The translations under genes were made by a program, and so were the position numbers. A stretch of 64,000 nucleotides of DNA from NCBI GenBank assembly GCA_021399435.1, contig JAJTUP010000038.1:124001-188000 (forward strand), written 5' to 3'. The notes beneath the pieces were generated by a model that saw only the letters and a list, made by a program, of their open reading frames with translations, was not told where the DNA came from and ran no database searches. Within the stretch, counting starts at the first letter, position 1. Each line of letters opens with the position of its first letter. This stretch comes from Diaporthe sp. PMI_573. Taxonomy: Eukaryota; Ascomycota; Sordariomycetes; Diaporthales; Diaporthaceae. Below, in pieces: positions 47,261 through 57,697 of the stretch.

Positions 47261-47641
47261 CGAAACACAGCTTCCTTTAAGCTTAAGCTTACTTTATTGG
47301 CAGCACAGGCTACCAGCTGCGTGCTTGTTACCTCTAAGCGAAACAGTATCGTGTATGTATATATATATATGTATATGTTTATATGTGTATATATGTATAT
47401 CTAAAAATACATAGAAAAAGAGGGTTAGCTGCTTAGAATTACTAGAAATGAGTACTAAAAGCTAGGGCATGAAGGGTTTAAGTATATATTTAAGTGTAGA
47501 AAGTGCTTATAGCAGTTGCCTATTTATTTCCTATTATTTTATTAAGCTTCCCATTGTTTTATTTAGGTGTATAAACGCTCCTATTGTGGCCAAAATACTA
47601 TAATAGCGAGCCCACAATTGTTATAGACGACTTTATTGTCT

Positions 47642-47647
47642 GGGGGG
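47642..47647 (+). promoter_or_regulatory. Copia-A polypurine-tract-like G-run
   Basis: GGGGGG two bases before the right LTR, in the position of the plus-strand primer. Confidence 0.5.
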
Positions 47648-47649
47648 TG

Positions 47650-47805
47650 TGTTACGAATCAGGGGCTCTATATTGTTACTACGCTCTTTTTAGCTTAGCG
47701 CCATTGGTCTCCAAGCATATAACTATGCTCAGAGCCCCCTATTGTCTATAGATTAGAATACCAGTTTACTTGCTCTATTCGATAGCCCTGCTCGAAACCG
47801 TGGCA
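47650..47805 (+). repeat. Copia-A 3' LTR (156 bp)
   Basis: Direct repeat of 26135-26290, followed by GATTG at 47806-47810. Confidence 0.88.
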
Positions 47806-47810
47806 GATTG

Positions 47811-48659
47811 GGAATGATTACGAACTGAACATACTGACTGGAGCCTCTTGTGTGAGTCTTGGAATGCAACTGCCACGCCAGGGGCGAAGACTACGAGAGC
47901 AGCTAGGAACAGGGTAGTGCGTAGAATATTCCTGAATATAGCACATTCTTTCACAGTGACATGCCCTGCATCTAGAAATCTCATGTACTTTTGCATATCC
48001 GAGCCGTGCCGCCTGGGCCGGAGCTTTTACCACGGCTTTGGAACTGGTTTTAATTCCAAATCTGGTCATTTTGGTGATTTTCGACCATGACCTATTTTCT
48101 GAATGTCGTTTGTGTGGCAATTCTCAGAACATGTAAGGTGTATGCTGAACGTGGCGAGTGGTGTCTCAGATCGACATACCTCGAGACATGTAAGCAGGTA
48201 GAATTTGGGGCCAGCCAAGTAGTTGGGACCTGATGGTTAAAGGTGTCATTTGACTTGTCATTTGACTAAGCCAAGACAGAGTGGTCGCGGCGCCTAGAAG
48301 ACGGTTCAGTGTTCTGGAAGACTGAGCACAAAGCGGCGTGCCGTTGTAGGGCTTATTCAAGTAATGACGGATGATTTCTCGCAAAGAGCCTCGGGCCGGC
48401 TCCGCCGTCTTCTTCGGCTCCTGAAGCCTCAGAATAGTTTACAGACGGGCGATCAGTGTTGTGTTTGAGGCCATTGTCATGTTACTGACAGAGTCGGACG
48501 AGGTTGATGGGAGCCGGTCTGGACAAAGGGAGACGTGTTAGGGTATCGAGGAACCACATTGGCCATTCATGTTACCTTCAGCCATTTTAATCCATATTTG
48601 ATTTATAATAAACCTCGTAACAAGACTCACTGCCTAGTCTCCTCTCACCTTGAGACGCA
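47811..48659. other. Intergenic region between transposon island and receptor gene
   Basis: About 850 bases of normal composition. A minus-strand frame at 47996-47775 has a hydrophobic stretch but runs into the LTR and lacks support as a gene; it could be a remnant cut by the insertion. The right part serves as promoter of the receptor gene. Confidence 0.45.
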
Positions 48660-50362
48660 ATGAAATCGTCTGTGTTCAGAATGTTCCCTTCTTTTAACAA
48701 ACTTACAGCCCTAGCTGCTCTTTGTATCCTTGTCTCTCCAACATTGTCCAGGAATATCAGTGAGGTCGATTCGCCGGCATGCGCTGTACGTGAAAGATTC
48801 TGTTAGCGTACATCCGCGTTATTCTGACGAAGTAAAACAGGCAAGTTGTTACCAAGATTTATGTGACCCATCCACGATCGTAGACGGGTATCGAGGATGC
48901 GGATGCGGCGATACAAGCTGGGAGGATTTATCGTTGTGCTACTCTGAAAAATGTCTTCTCAACACAGAATACTACAGTATGTATGCCAAATTCGGTATTT
49001 TGTAACCTGCGACTTGGCTTATAATGGCTGACATTGGGGGCCTGCTTGCAGCGAGCCAACGTCTTCTGTGGGAGGACTGTGGCTTCGAACGATCCATTTC
49101 TACCTTCGACCCTGAGCATGCAATTTCTGGCATCGTAATATTTGTGGTACAGACGACTTTCTTCGTTCCAAGAGTGACGGCACGTCTTACCGGACTGGGC
49201 AAATGGGGCCGAGATGATACCTCTTGCGTTGTGGCCTATGTTAGTGAAACCATTCCCGGCCGATGAGCGCCTACCTGGACGTCAGTACTAAGAAAGTCAA
49301 TAGGTTCTCCTCATAGTATACTTCGTTCTTTCTATGCTGAGTAGCTCCAACTGATCCAAATACTTAAGTAATGGCTACATACTAACGGATTTGCAGTGGA
49401 ATACTATGGATACGAGCCGCACTATTGGGATTTGGACTTCTGGAAAGCTCCGATTTTCCTCAGGCTGAATCTCTCCCGTGCCCTCCTATATTCTATAACA
49501 CTCGGAGTATGCAAGGCGTCGATCATATTTCTTTACCAGCGCATTTTCGACACGCAAAATGTACTTAGATGGGTTTTGTGGGGAACGCATTTGTTCAACA
49601 TATTGTTGGCATTGTCGTACTTCCTCGCTACTATCTTCGTTTGGAGGCCTTTCGCATGCCACTTCATGATCAACCTGGATGACAGCTGTATTAAGAACGA
49701 TGTTTGGGATGGTGAAGGAGCCAATGCAGCTGTAAATGCGGCGCTGGATCTCTGGCTGATCATTGTTCCGGCTTTCGCGATATGGAAGCTGCAGATGAAG
49801 ATCTCGAAAAGAATAAACCTCATCGCGATTTTCGCCACAGGATTTCTGTTTGTGCATCTCATGAATCTTTCCCAGGATGGAGAGTTCGACGTTACTGACG
49901 AGGAGCTGTAGAACATTCTTGACGGCCCTATACCGCTTTGTTATTCGGCGCATATCAGCCCTACTAATAGCAGACCCTAGTAAGTTACCGCCTCGAGTTT
50001 GGGTATCCCTAAAAACAATTACTGTTGGCTGACTTTCTGGCTTCCATCAAGACATCGATGAATATACCTACCAATCCCTGGAGTGGGCTACAAGCTATTC
50101 CTTTGATGCAGAGATGACATGCTGCTTCGTCATCTGCTGCCTTCCGGCCGTGAGGCAGCTTGTCGGAGAAAGGGTTTTCCCTTTCATCAGTAGCCAGAAG
50201 TCGTCTCTCTCCTCAAAACTGAAGAGCAAAGACAGTGATAAGCCGAAGAGCAAAGACATTGAAAAACAGGAGACAGGAGCAAAAGCGCCCCGTCACTCGA
50301 CTCTACAAGAACTGACACGTCTTGAGAGCATTGAAGAGCTACAAGAGTACTTGCACAAATGA
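48660..50362 (+). CDS. CFEM-domain Pth11-like seven-helix receptor (438 aa, 7 exons)
   Basis: Proposed exons: 48660-48785, 48841-48976, 49052-49239, 49304-49340, 49397-49847, 49912-49979, 50052-50362. Phases join to 1317 nt; introns have GTACGT, GTATGT, GTTAGT, GTAGCT, GTTTGT and GTAAGT donors and mostly CTAAC/CTGAC branch sites. A signal peptide (residues 1-30) precedes a CFEM domain with eight Cys, from A-C-A (~41) to E-D-C-G (~100), including G-C-G-C-G-D. Multiple hydrophobic helices follow, in the fungal rhodopsin-like arrangement (W-x-x-D-D after helix 1, L-x-R-x-L before helix 3, V-C-K-A-S-I-I-F-L-Y). The cytosolic tail is Lys/Ser-rich. Such proteins, like Magnaporthe Pth11, sense surface or chemical cues through G proteins. 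Fourth exon of only 37 nt makes automated calls error-prone. Helix 1 to 2 spacing is short, so one junction could differ. Confidence 0.82.
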
Positions 50363-50536
50363 TTAATCGATGATTCAGTCTTGAGCTCGAGGGGATTGAA
50401 AGACTTGAAATCAAGTTGCGAATAATTTTAGTAGGGAACAATAAATATACCGTTGCTTTCAAAATCCCAGAAGTCCATCATACGAACCTTGTGGGTCCGT
50501 ATATATGTACAGACACCCACGGCTTGTTCCGTAGCT

Positions 50537-52090
50537 CTAGTCTCGAACCTCGGCCCAAACGGAAAGTTCCTCGTCCATTAGGAGCCTCTCCATACACTCC
50601 TTCTCAAGACCCAAATATATCTCCACTCCCTCATCAGCACCTGCATTAGGCCGTGTAGGGTACAGAAACCCGTACCCATCAAATACAGGCGTAGCCCACC
50701 TAAGCGCCGCCAGCGGCCCGAACCCGAAATCCCACTTCTCATACGCGCGCAGGACCCGCCAGCTCGTGACAAGCGCGTCCAACCCCATGACGACGTCAAC
50801 ATCCATAGCAACATCCGCACCCCGCGGGACCGAAGCAATCCAGCGGATCGCTCTCTCGACCAGCGGCCAGGCGCGGTATTTCTCGACGGTCTCGCGCACG
50901 CACACCGCGACGGCGCGGAAGGTGTCGCGGCGCACGAGCTCGTTCAGCGGCATGACGGCCTTGGAGAACATGACCACGTTGCCCGGATAGGCGACCGGCA
51001 CGCCGCCTGGGATCGAGGCCCGCACGTCCAGCGAGTTCTCGAGCGCCACGGGGCGGCAGTCTCTACTGGGGTCGGTGATGCCGTGCGTCCCGAGGCGGGA
51101 TCGTGTGATGGCTCGCCACATGAGCGCTGTGATGCAGTCGTTTGTTGAGACCCAGGCGTCGCCAGGGCGCTGTGGCGCGGCTGATGCTTTGAGGGCCGCA
51201 AGCTTGCTGGCAGGTATGTGCCAGATGTGCTGGGCCATTGCTGAGGGTGGGATGTCTGATGTGGGAGGAGCGTTTGGTGCATATTTAAGGGAGGGCACGG
51301 GTTGCTTTTTTTCGTCGAAAGTGTCGGCCTTGGCCGAGTTCAAGCTGCGGATGTTGAGGTCGGACGGATTGAATGGTGGCGGTGAGGTGTCATGCCTCAG
51401 CGCGCGGGTGTGCGCAGCCCAGTGAGCCATCACGGCATCTAAGCCCTTCGCGTCAATTAGGAGGTGATGGAACACCGCACCAATGACCAGGCCTCCCTTG
51501 ATAACATTGAACTGCACGAGCATCGCGGGGTTGCCCTCCCCTGGTGTGTTCGTGGGGCTTGGCTGAAAGTTTGGTGGGAGCAGACGAACGTCGAGCTCAG
51601 AGACAGGAAAGTGTCGCTTCGCCAGTTGCTCGTATGATGGGAATTCTCCGCCGGTATGGTCTTCGATGTGAACGGTGAATCTTGTATGAGACGGTTCGCG
51701 CTTGACGAAGGATGTTCCGTCATCGGTCTCGAACAGTGATCCTGCAAGAAAGCGATAATCCGCCAATAGCCTCTTGAGCCCCAAGCAGAGGTCGCTAATT
51801 ACGGTATCAATGGCGACACCATCTTTGATACTGTACGTACAGGTGATTGGAATGTACATTTTAGGCATAATGCAATCAAGGAGGCTGATGTTGAAGACCT
51901 CCTCTGCCGGCTCATTGTCGAGATCTATGTCGTGGAAAGAATGTGTTCCGGGAGGTTCAAAGTCTGGATTTGAGCAATCATCAGAATCAACGGCGATTAT
52001 ATTTACAAATGGCTGCTTCGCGACGTCAATGGCCTCGACGAGAGACTTTTGTATCAGGGAGACATCTGATGGAGCCATGGCGTGTTCCAT
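50537..52090 (-). CDS. BAHD/Tri101-like O-acyltransferase (517 aa)
   Basis: Single exon, first ATG at 52090. Member of the transferase family that moves acetyl or other acyl groups from CoA to hydroxyls, including fungal trichothecene 3-O-acetyltransferase and plant BAHD enzymes. The catalytic H-H-x3-D is H-H-L-L-I-D at 208-213, followed by A-K-G. The structural D-F-G-W-G motif reads D-F-G-F-G at 454-458, with the aromatic kept. Length is a little above the usual 430-480, through extra residues in the linker. No signal peptide, so cytosolic. It lies head to tail with the P450 gene (1.9 kb away) and converges on the receptor gene with only 174 bases between stops. Context with P450 and flavin oxidoreductase suggests natural-product tailoring; substrate unknown. 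Confidence 0.88.
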   Translation of the reverse strand: MEHAMAPSDVSLIQKSLVEAIDVAKQPFVNIIAVDSDDCSNPDFEPPGTHSFHDIDLDNEPAEEVFNISLLDCIMPKMYIPITCTYSIKDGVAIDTVISDLCLGLKRLLADYRFLAGSLFETDDGTSFVKREPSHTRFTVHIEDHTGGEFPSYEQLAKRHFPVSELDVRLLPPNFQPSPTNTPGEGNPAMLVQFNVIKGGLVIGAVFHHLLIDAKGLDAVMAHWAAHTRALRHDTSPPPFNPSDLNIRSLNSAKADTFDEKKQPVPSLKYAPNAPPTSDIPPSAMAQHIWHIPASKLAALKASAAPQRPGDAWVSTNDCITALMWRAITRSRLGTHGITDPSRDCRPVALENSLDVRASIPGGVPVAYPGNVVMFSKAVMPLNELVRRDTFRAVAVCVRETVEKYRAWPLVERAIRWIASVPRGADVAMDVDVVMGLDALVTSWRVLRAYEKWDFGFGPLAALRWATPVFDGYGFLYPTRPNAGADEGVEIYLGLEKECMERLLMDEELSVWAEVRD

Positions 52091-53993
52091 GATTCATGAG
52101 GATACCTTAAGAAGGCATGAGTAGTTGAGGCAAATCGCGAGTTCAGTTCTCAAGGCACCCAGAAATGGAGACTGGGCGAGGCACCTCAATATGTATATTG
52201 GTACTTATCGCCCCGCGAAACATTCGTCCAGTGTCGTTCCAATCACCAAAACCAGACCTCCACATAGGTGGGCCAGGTGCATTGCAACTTCTCAGAAAGA
52301 TTGGCGAAACGGAGCAATACTCCTTCAAAGCGAAATTCAACTAGTCCCTTTCCAGCGATTCCATAATTCCAGGTAGGCGTGCAAGTGGGTAGGTGGATAC
52401 CTCGCCGCTCCTTCGACCTCCCTTTTCCTCTCCAATGCGTGATGGGGACGTTGGGTAACGATTGATATAAATTCTAACCGATTCCCGACGATCTTGCCCT
52501 GGCTTCTCGAGTTCTGTTATTGCGGCGGGCTTCTATGCGCAAAAATGTGTGGTCAGGAAAACTGATGTTAGCAGTTGGGGTTTTACATTCGCATTCGGCG
52601 TATAGCGAAGGAGGCTTGCATACATTCGTAGTATCCTAACCTTTTGTACAAATAGCACGCTTTGGATCATAGTGGCTATTACACACCTGATCTTTGGCCC
52701 GTCGGTATGATATCCGCAGAAACTCGATGGCGATAAGGGTTGCAAACCTGAGGAATTATTCCTGCATTTCTTTCCGAGCCTGGCCACAATTCGTTGTACT
52801 TAAGAAGCAGATGGGTTGCAAATGTCTCTATCAGTAGAACGGCTTCAGGTGGAGTGCTGAAATTGCTAAAAGGCCAATTAAACCGCACCCAATCTTGGCA
52901 TACGGCCCCTGCCCCTATCTTCCTATCTACCCACTACATAACCAAAATCTTTGTCTTGGTCCAATCCCTCCCACACAGTCTCTGCCAATGCCAGAACCAC
53001 CAACATATATTTGTTGTCTGCTTTTGGACGCAGGAAAAAGCTTAAGCCGTCTACTAAATTTGTCGATGTGAAAGGCACACCTGCAATGACTGGTGATGTG
53101 TGCAGATTGGTTCCCTCGTACAAAAAACACCTCCCCCAAGCCGTCTGATCAGCGAGTTGCTCCCAAATGAAATATTCTGTTTCTCTGGCTGCCCTATAAT
53201 TCCTAGTTCAAGAGTTTGCTTATAGCTTGCTCTAGTACCTTTACCGGAACAGGACTTGCGCACGTGGGCAGTGATTCAAAGACCCACACTGCACCGACAG
53301 GGATCGTGGGCGAGGAGAGATGGTGTAATGTGTTCAGGTAAAAAGGGTTGGGCACGGCAGCTAACAAGCGAGAGTCTGCAGACGATATTGTGTAAGCTTT
53401 TGTAACTTGAATGGTGTAAAAGTCCATAATTAACAATGTTGAAGAAACTTGAAGTTTGATTCGGGTCAGATACGATTGCGATGCCTCGAGATTGATCTCG
53501 CAATTCGTTAACACATATAGGTCAAAGTCCATCCGTTCTAACGTCATTGATTCATTTTGACAGTATATCTTCTTCTGACAAGGAGACACTAGCTCCTCCT
53601 CGGGCTCCCAATGATACTGAAGAGTGCGAAAGCTAGCTCGAATTAATACGTCGTCTGAGCTCTTCGTTCTACGATGGGGAATCATGACGACCGCACAGCA
53701 CAGTCGCCAAATGTGAGAGATAATTAAACAATTTCTGTTGATTTAATTCTAAGTTACAAAGTTTTAGACTTTTGCAAGGGCCTCTGAGAGACTTCTCATC
53801 CGCGAAGGAGAAAGCATTCCCACGAATGTGTCGCAGTTACTTGTTCTGCGTCAAAAGATAGGGGTTGACAGTCTTGATTTTGTAAAAGCAAATAAAGAAT
53901 TACCAGAAGAACCACAAATCCACCACGGAAAGATACATTGAAGACACATTCTTCCCAGATTTCCGCTCCATTACAGCTCTAACTCCTCATGGT
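52091..53993. other. 1.9-kb intergenic region with one weak frame
   Basis: Holds the promoter of the acyltransferase and the 3' end of the P450. A minus-strand frame at 53685-53203 (160 codons from an ATG) is the only long one; it has no recognisable domain, transmembrane segment or signal peptide, and I list it separately at low confidence. Confidence 0.45.
53203..53685 (-). CDS. Possible small protein of unknown function (160 aa)
   Basis: An uninterrupted frame from ATG to TAG with no recognisable motif. It lies between the acyltransferase and P450 genes on the same strand. Codon use is less biased than in the confirmed neighbours, and nothing but length supports it. May be a chance frame or an unspliced remnant. 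Confidence 0.2.
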   Translation of the reverse strand: MIPHRRTKSSDDVLIRASFRTLQYHWEPEEELVSPCQKKIYCQNESMTLERMDFDLYVLTNCEINLEASQSYLTRIKLQVSSTLLIMDFYTIQVTKAYTISSADSRLLAAVPNPFYLNTLHHLSSPTIPVGAVWVFESLPTCASPVPVKVLEQAISKLLN

Positions 53994-56009
53994 TTAGCAC
54001 GCAAGGCTTTCTAGGTCAAGTTCCGGATCCTCGCGCCTCCTGACTAGGATCTTCATCTCTTGGTTCGGGACCAAGGATAAACCGAAGTGGAAGAAATCAG
54101 AAGACTGCCCCTTAGGAAGCTTCCAATCATACTTGAGTAACATGTGGCACAGAAGGATCTTTAGCTCGTTGGCGGCGAAGAAGCGCCCGGGACACGCATG
54201 CTGCCCGTGACCGAACCCGACGTGTTCGGCGCTTGTGCTGACAAAGTGTGCCACATGGTCCTTGTCGGTACCTCGGAGCTTAACAAACCGATATGGGTCA
54301 AACTCAGCCGAATTCTTCCAAATCGCCTCCGATAACATATGGGTTGTATCGACCCAGACCCGCTCGCCTTTTGGAATAGTAAGGCCATTGGAAAGTGTCA
54401 AGTCTTTTGTTGCGCGACGCATCATGCCAACTGGAGCACCTATGTTAGCAATTACATCCTGAAATTGAGGAAGCAAAGTGTAGCCTTACGGAGACTATTG
54501 GTTTTGAGGCGCTGTGATTCCTTGAGCACGCTGTCCATAGTCTTCAGATTATACAGTGCAGTCTTCTTCAGGCCATCTCTACCTAGTACTTCCACAATTT
54601 CATTGCGGAGGACTTGGAAGAGCTCAGGATGTTGAGCGATTCGTATCATTGCCTCTTGCAAAAGGTCTGATGTTGTGTGAATAGCGACCAGGGATAGTCC
54701 GATTCTACGGGTTGAGAAAATTGTCAGTGGCGGACGTGTATAACACAAGAGGCATAGGGCGTCGTGATCAGTGCATGAGGGCCGAGAGAAGACTTGAATG
54801 AGCCTGAAATCTGTTGTTGACGCGGGGAGCCTAAGGGAGTTTGAGTACTTACTGAGCCCTTGTAGGATCGAAATCTGCTCCGTTTTCCTTCTCAAACCAC
54901 TCCAGAGAGTCGTCATACAGCGGGGGATTCTCCCCCCGGGCGACTGCCGCAGTCTTTGTGGCATATCGCTCTGCGACGACGGGGCCCAAGATACCGCGGC
55001 AGTGTGCCATGCACGCCCGCGCGGCTCTAACTTCGGGCACAAACGAGGCCACCCAAGGTCGCAGCGCAGGTGGGTAACGCCGTAGCACCTCGACTGCGTG
55101 GAAAGAGGTTTTGGCGTATATCGCAGACGCATCGAGCCACTCCTCGTTCCGGCAGAGCTCCTCGCCCAGGAATATCCTGGTGGAGAGCCGCGCTACGATC
55201 CGCAAAATGTCCGAGGATGGGTGGATAGCATTCCATTCTGCGGGATGATGGTTATGGAAAGCCCAGAAAGGAGGGTATGAATGTGGATGGGGACATACCT
55301 GTCTTGGATTCACCGAACTTGTCTGATAGAACCAGGCTTGCCTCGTTTGAAAGAGGCTTCGTGAGTTTGTCTATCCGTTGACGCGGGATCGTTAGCCGCA
55401 GCTTCTCCTGTCTCTCCGGTTTGGGCTGTGCAAAGGGATCCAAAGGTAGAACGAACTCAGTGCTTTTGTGAGATGTTTCGTAATAATAGTCGGCAGCTTT
55501 TCGTTTGGTGTAAAACCCTCGAATCCAGAGATGTGCCCGTGAAAGTCCTAGAAAAGGGGTTTCATAGCTTAGTCGGTACGTTGGTTGAAACCTTCTAATG
55601 GTCGAGACCATTGACTTACGAATGATGATGAGTCCTGAAAGTCCAAAGAGGATTCGTTGCGGATCTCATTGATCAAATTGGGAGGAATAATGACTGCATC
55701 TCCCAAGTAGCTGTATAATCGGTACGGTTCGTTGGGGAACTTGGTCCTGCCCGCCACCATCAAGTCTTTGCTGTTCCGGGCGAAGTCCTGAGCCTGATCC
55801 GCTCCGATGTAACCTGGAAATCTAAGTCGGGACTTGGGAGGATTCAGCTCAGGGATTTTGGCTTTCTTTTGGCCTGTAGCGCTGTAAATGACCAAGAGAA
55901 ACAGAAAGGCAGTCGCGATGTAAGCTAGAGGCCGCTCCGCAGGAGAGGGAATCAGGAACGAGCCTGACCCCAAGTAGAGCTTCCCCGAAAGACGTTCAGA
56001 CGACATCAT
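53994..56009 (-). CDS. Cytochrome P450 monooxygenase (532 aa, 6 exons)
   Basis: Proposed exons: 56009-55620, 55547-55457, 55370-55299, 55237-54853, 54704-54490, 54439-53994; all phases fit (1599 nt). The N-terminus has a membrane anchor (about 28-45). The I-helix carries A-I-H-T-T-S-D (~320-326) instead of the usual A-G-x-D/E-T. This A-I-H-T-T variant is typical of the fungal branch with gibberellin-pathway ent-kaurene oxidase and related terpenoid/indole enzymes. The E-x-x-R is K-E-S-Q-R (~373), the P-x-R-F block reads D-P-Y-R-F, and the haem loop is F-G-H-G-Q-H-A-C-P-G with Cys467. All essential motifs are intact. ER-bound oxygenase using a P450 reductase. Two adjacent ATGs at 56009 and 56006 are possible starts. 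Neighbourhood: acyltransferase downstream on the same strand. Substrate unknown. Confidence 0.9.
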
Positions 56010-56734
56010 GAGTGTTCAAGAGGTAAAGATTTGCTGGCTTCTTTCGAGTGCGCGCGATGATGGCTGAAACAAATATCCAGTATTGTTACAAAAGTGCAGT
56101 CCCATTTATACAGTCGAGATCGGATTTTAACACCGGTCCGTCCCGAGGGCACACAAGGAGCGAGGAGATTAATCTTCCACTGCTGACAGAAAAAGATACT
56201 TGGCTGAACAGATTGCAATGACGGAAATCCGCGTGGGTTCTCTTGTACACGGTATTAGAGTACCGACTAGAAATATTTCTGCCGGGCCTCCGGGCGGGTC
56301 GGATCGTGAAGCATTCCAACGAGACGAACCAATGCAATCTCGACAAGGTATTTGCTTGTTTCGATAGACGTCAGATTGCATCATGGCGATTAGCAATTGA
56401 AATTGAAGTATATCCGGGTAGTAATGAAGTACTTGACTTGGTAGGTGGGTACGTCTCCGCGCATCGCGCGGAGTGCTAACATTGCTACACCGATTTGAGC
56501 AACTCAGCCGCAGCGTCTCGCGCGCGACGCCGGTGCCACACCTACATGTTCAACGGTCGGCCGCCCCAACCGACCGCCCTCAATCTAAATACTGTTACCG
56601 GACGCCCGGTACTTAAAAGTCCATTGTGACCAGCCCTCAATAGCTCGAACTCCCACTTGCTCCCAACAGGTTTGCCCCTTTCACCTCCTAAGACTCTACA
56701 TCCGGGCCCAATCATGATGACATTATAATCAACC
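56010..56734. other. Intergenic region upstream of the P450
   Basis: About 720 bases holding the P450 promoter and the 3' end of the Nudix gene. No frame with motifs. No repeat recognised. Confidence 0.5.
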
Positions 56735-57697
56735 CTAACATCCATTCTCTGTCAATGAGGATTTGTTGCTCCTTATGGGAAACTCCAAATGCCTGTGTAG
56801 ACGGTCCAGTATTTCGTTATAATCCTTCTCGTTCCCAGCTGTCAGAATTCCATGGTGTATGAAGAATTTCAGCAACACCAATGCGCTATTTGGCTTGAAA
56901 GCTCCTCTTTTCAACGCCATTTGAACCTCTTCCAGGCTCAAGAGCTGAAACTGATCCGCCTCGTCGTCATTCGGCTTACACTTAACATTGCCTGGCAAAG
57001 GCAGACCGAAGATGTATTGGCACTCTGGCTGTAACAGACCGATTTCACCCCCTGAACGTTCTTCTCGGACATAGAAATGAGTAATCACGCCGACGCTTTG
57101 CAGTTTCTGCTGCACCAAAGTCGGGGACAGAGAAGCTTCTTCCTCGCATTCGCGTACTACAGCCTCCAGTGGTGTCTCCTCTGAAGCGATACCACCAGCG
57201 GCCGTGCTGTCGAGCATCCCAGCAAATGTCGGTTTTGATTGAGCACGCCGAGAGACCCAGATCTTGAGTGGCATGGTTGGATCTTCCGGTAAAACGTATC
57301 CCACGGCGTGAACGCCATAAGTCACAACACCAAAAAGCGGACATGCGCAACGCTCGATATGGAGGAGGACTTCATTATTCGGGCCGTAAACCGGGAAGGT
57401 TTCGTTTCTCCAACCTCGAAGAATAGAGAATGTGCCTCTCTGACGCAGTTCCAATAAGCTCTTCTTTACGACTCTGGTGCGCTCGGAAACACTGTTGAAG
57501 TTCTCTAACTCCAGTATTGCTTCTGCATCGTTCACGGCCCAGCCTGGGAGATACCGAAATGCCTCGGCAACTGTGCTCAACACATACCCGAGCGTACTTG
57601 GCAGTCCAGCAATCCTAAAATGAAAGAAGCCTTTGCTCGCATCCCGGTGATAAGGGAAGGCGTCCCCTTCGTTGACGAGGTCAATGTATGTGACCAT
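56735..57697 (-). CDS. Nudix hydrolase with DUF4743-type N-domain (320 aa)
   Basis: The C-terminal half has a Nudix box, G-G-I-A-S-E-E-T-P-L-E-A-V-V-R-E followed by C-E-E-E-A, matching G-x5-E-x7-R-E-x2-E-E; the next G-U position is A-S-L. The N-terminal half (Y-I-D-L-V-N-E-G-D-x-F-P-Y) is the domain that precedes Nudix in yeast YJR142W and plant Nudix-20/24 proteins, some annotated as thiamine-pyrophosphokinase-related and shown in yeast to hydrolyse damaged thiamine diphosphates. A longer frame opens at 57889, but homology begins at the ATG at 57697, so that start is chosen. Probably cytosolic, removing toxic thiamine derivatives. Single exon. Its place beside the P450 looks incidental. Confidence 0.85.
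   Translation of the reverse strand: MVTYIDLVNEGDAFPYHRDASKGFFHFRIAGLPSTLGYVLSTVAEAFRYLPGWAVNDAEAILELENFNSVSERTRVVKKSLLELRQRGTFSILRGWRNETFPVYGPNNEVLLHIERCACPLFGVVTYGVHAVGYVLPEDPTMPLKIWVSRRAQSKPTFAGMLDSTAAGGIASEETPLEAVVRECEEEASLSPTLVQQKLQSVGVITHFYVREERSGGEIGLLQPECQYIFGLPLPGNVKCKPNDDEADQFQLLSLEEVQMALKRGAFKPNSALVLLKFFIHHGILTAGNEKDYNEILDRLHRHLEFPIRSNKSSLTENGC

Larger units (their letters stand above)
26135..47805 (+). mobile_element. Copia-A: outer LTR retrotransposon enclosing a nested transposon island
   Basis: Two 156-bp direct repeats (26135-26290 and 47650-47805) share TGTCA...TGACA-type ends, have a perfect 5-bp target duplication outside, a primer-binding site after the left one and a G-run before the right one. 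The whole 21.7 kb is therefore one insertion site. The two LTRs differ at eight positions, all C/T or G/A transitions, as expected from RIP. Between them the element's own gag-pol remains can be read on the plus strand: integrase around 29120-29280 (Q-D-N-N-T, E-G-I), an Y-L-I-G-Y-type block near 29730, reverse transcriptase near 30830-31200 (D-V-V-N-A-F-L-N) and RNase H near 31590-32190 (A-D-A-S-F). The order integrase before RT defines Ty1/copia. The frame is riddled with stops and is dead. Later insertions account for most of the length. Confidence 0.9.

Noticed and set aside
47775..47996. Minus-strand frame with a hydrophobic segment, running into the copia-A LTR
   Set aside because: No homology recognised and its end is supplied by transposon sequence; may be chance.
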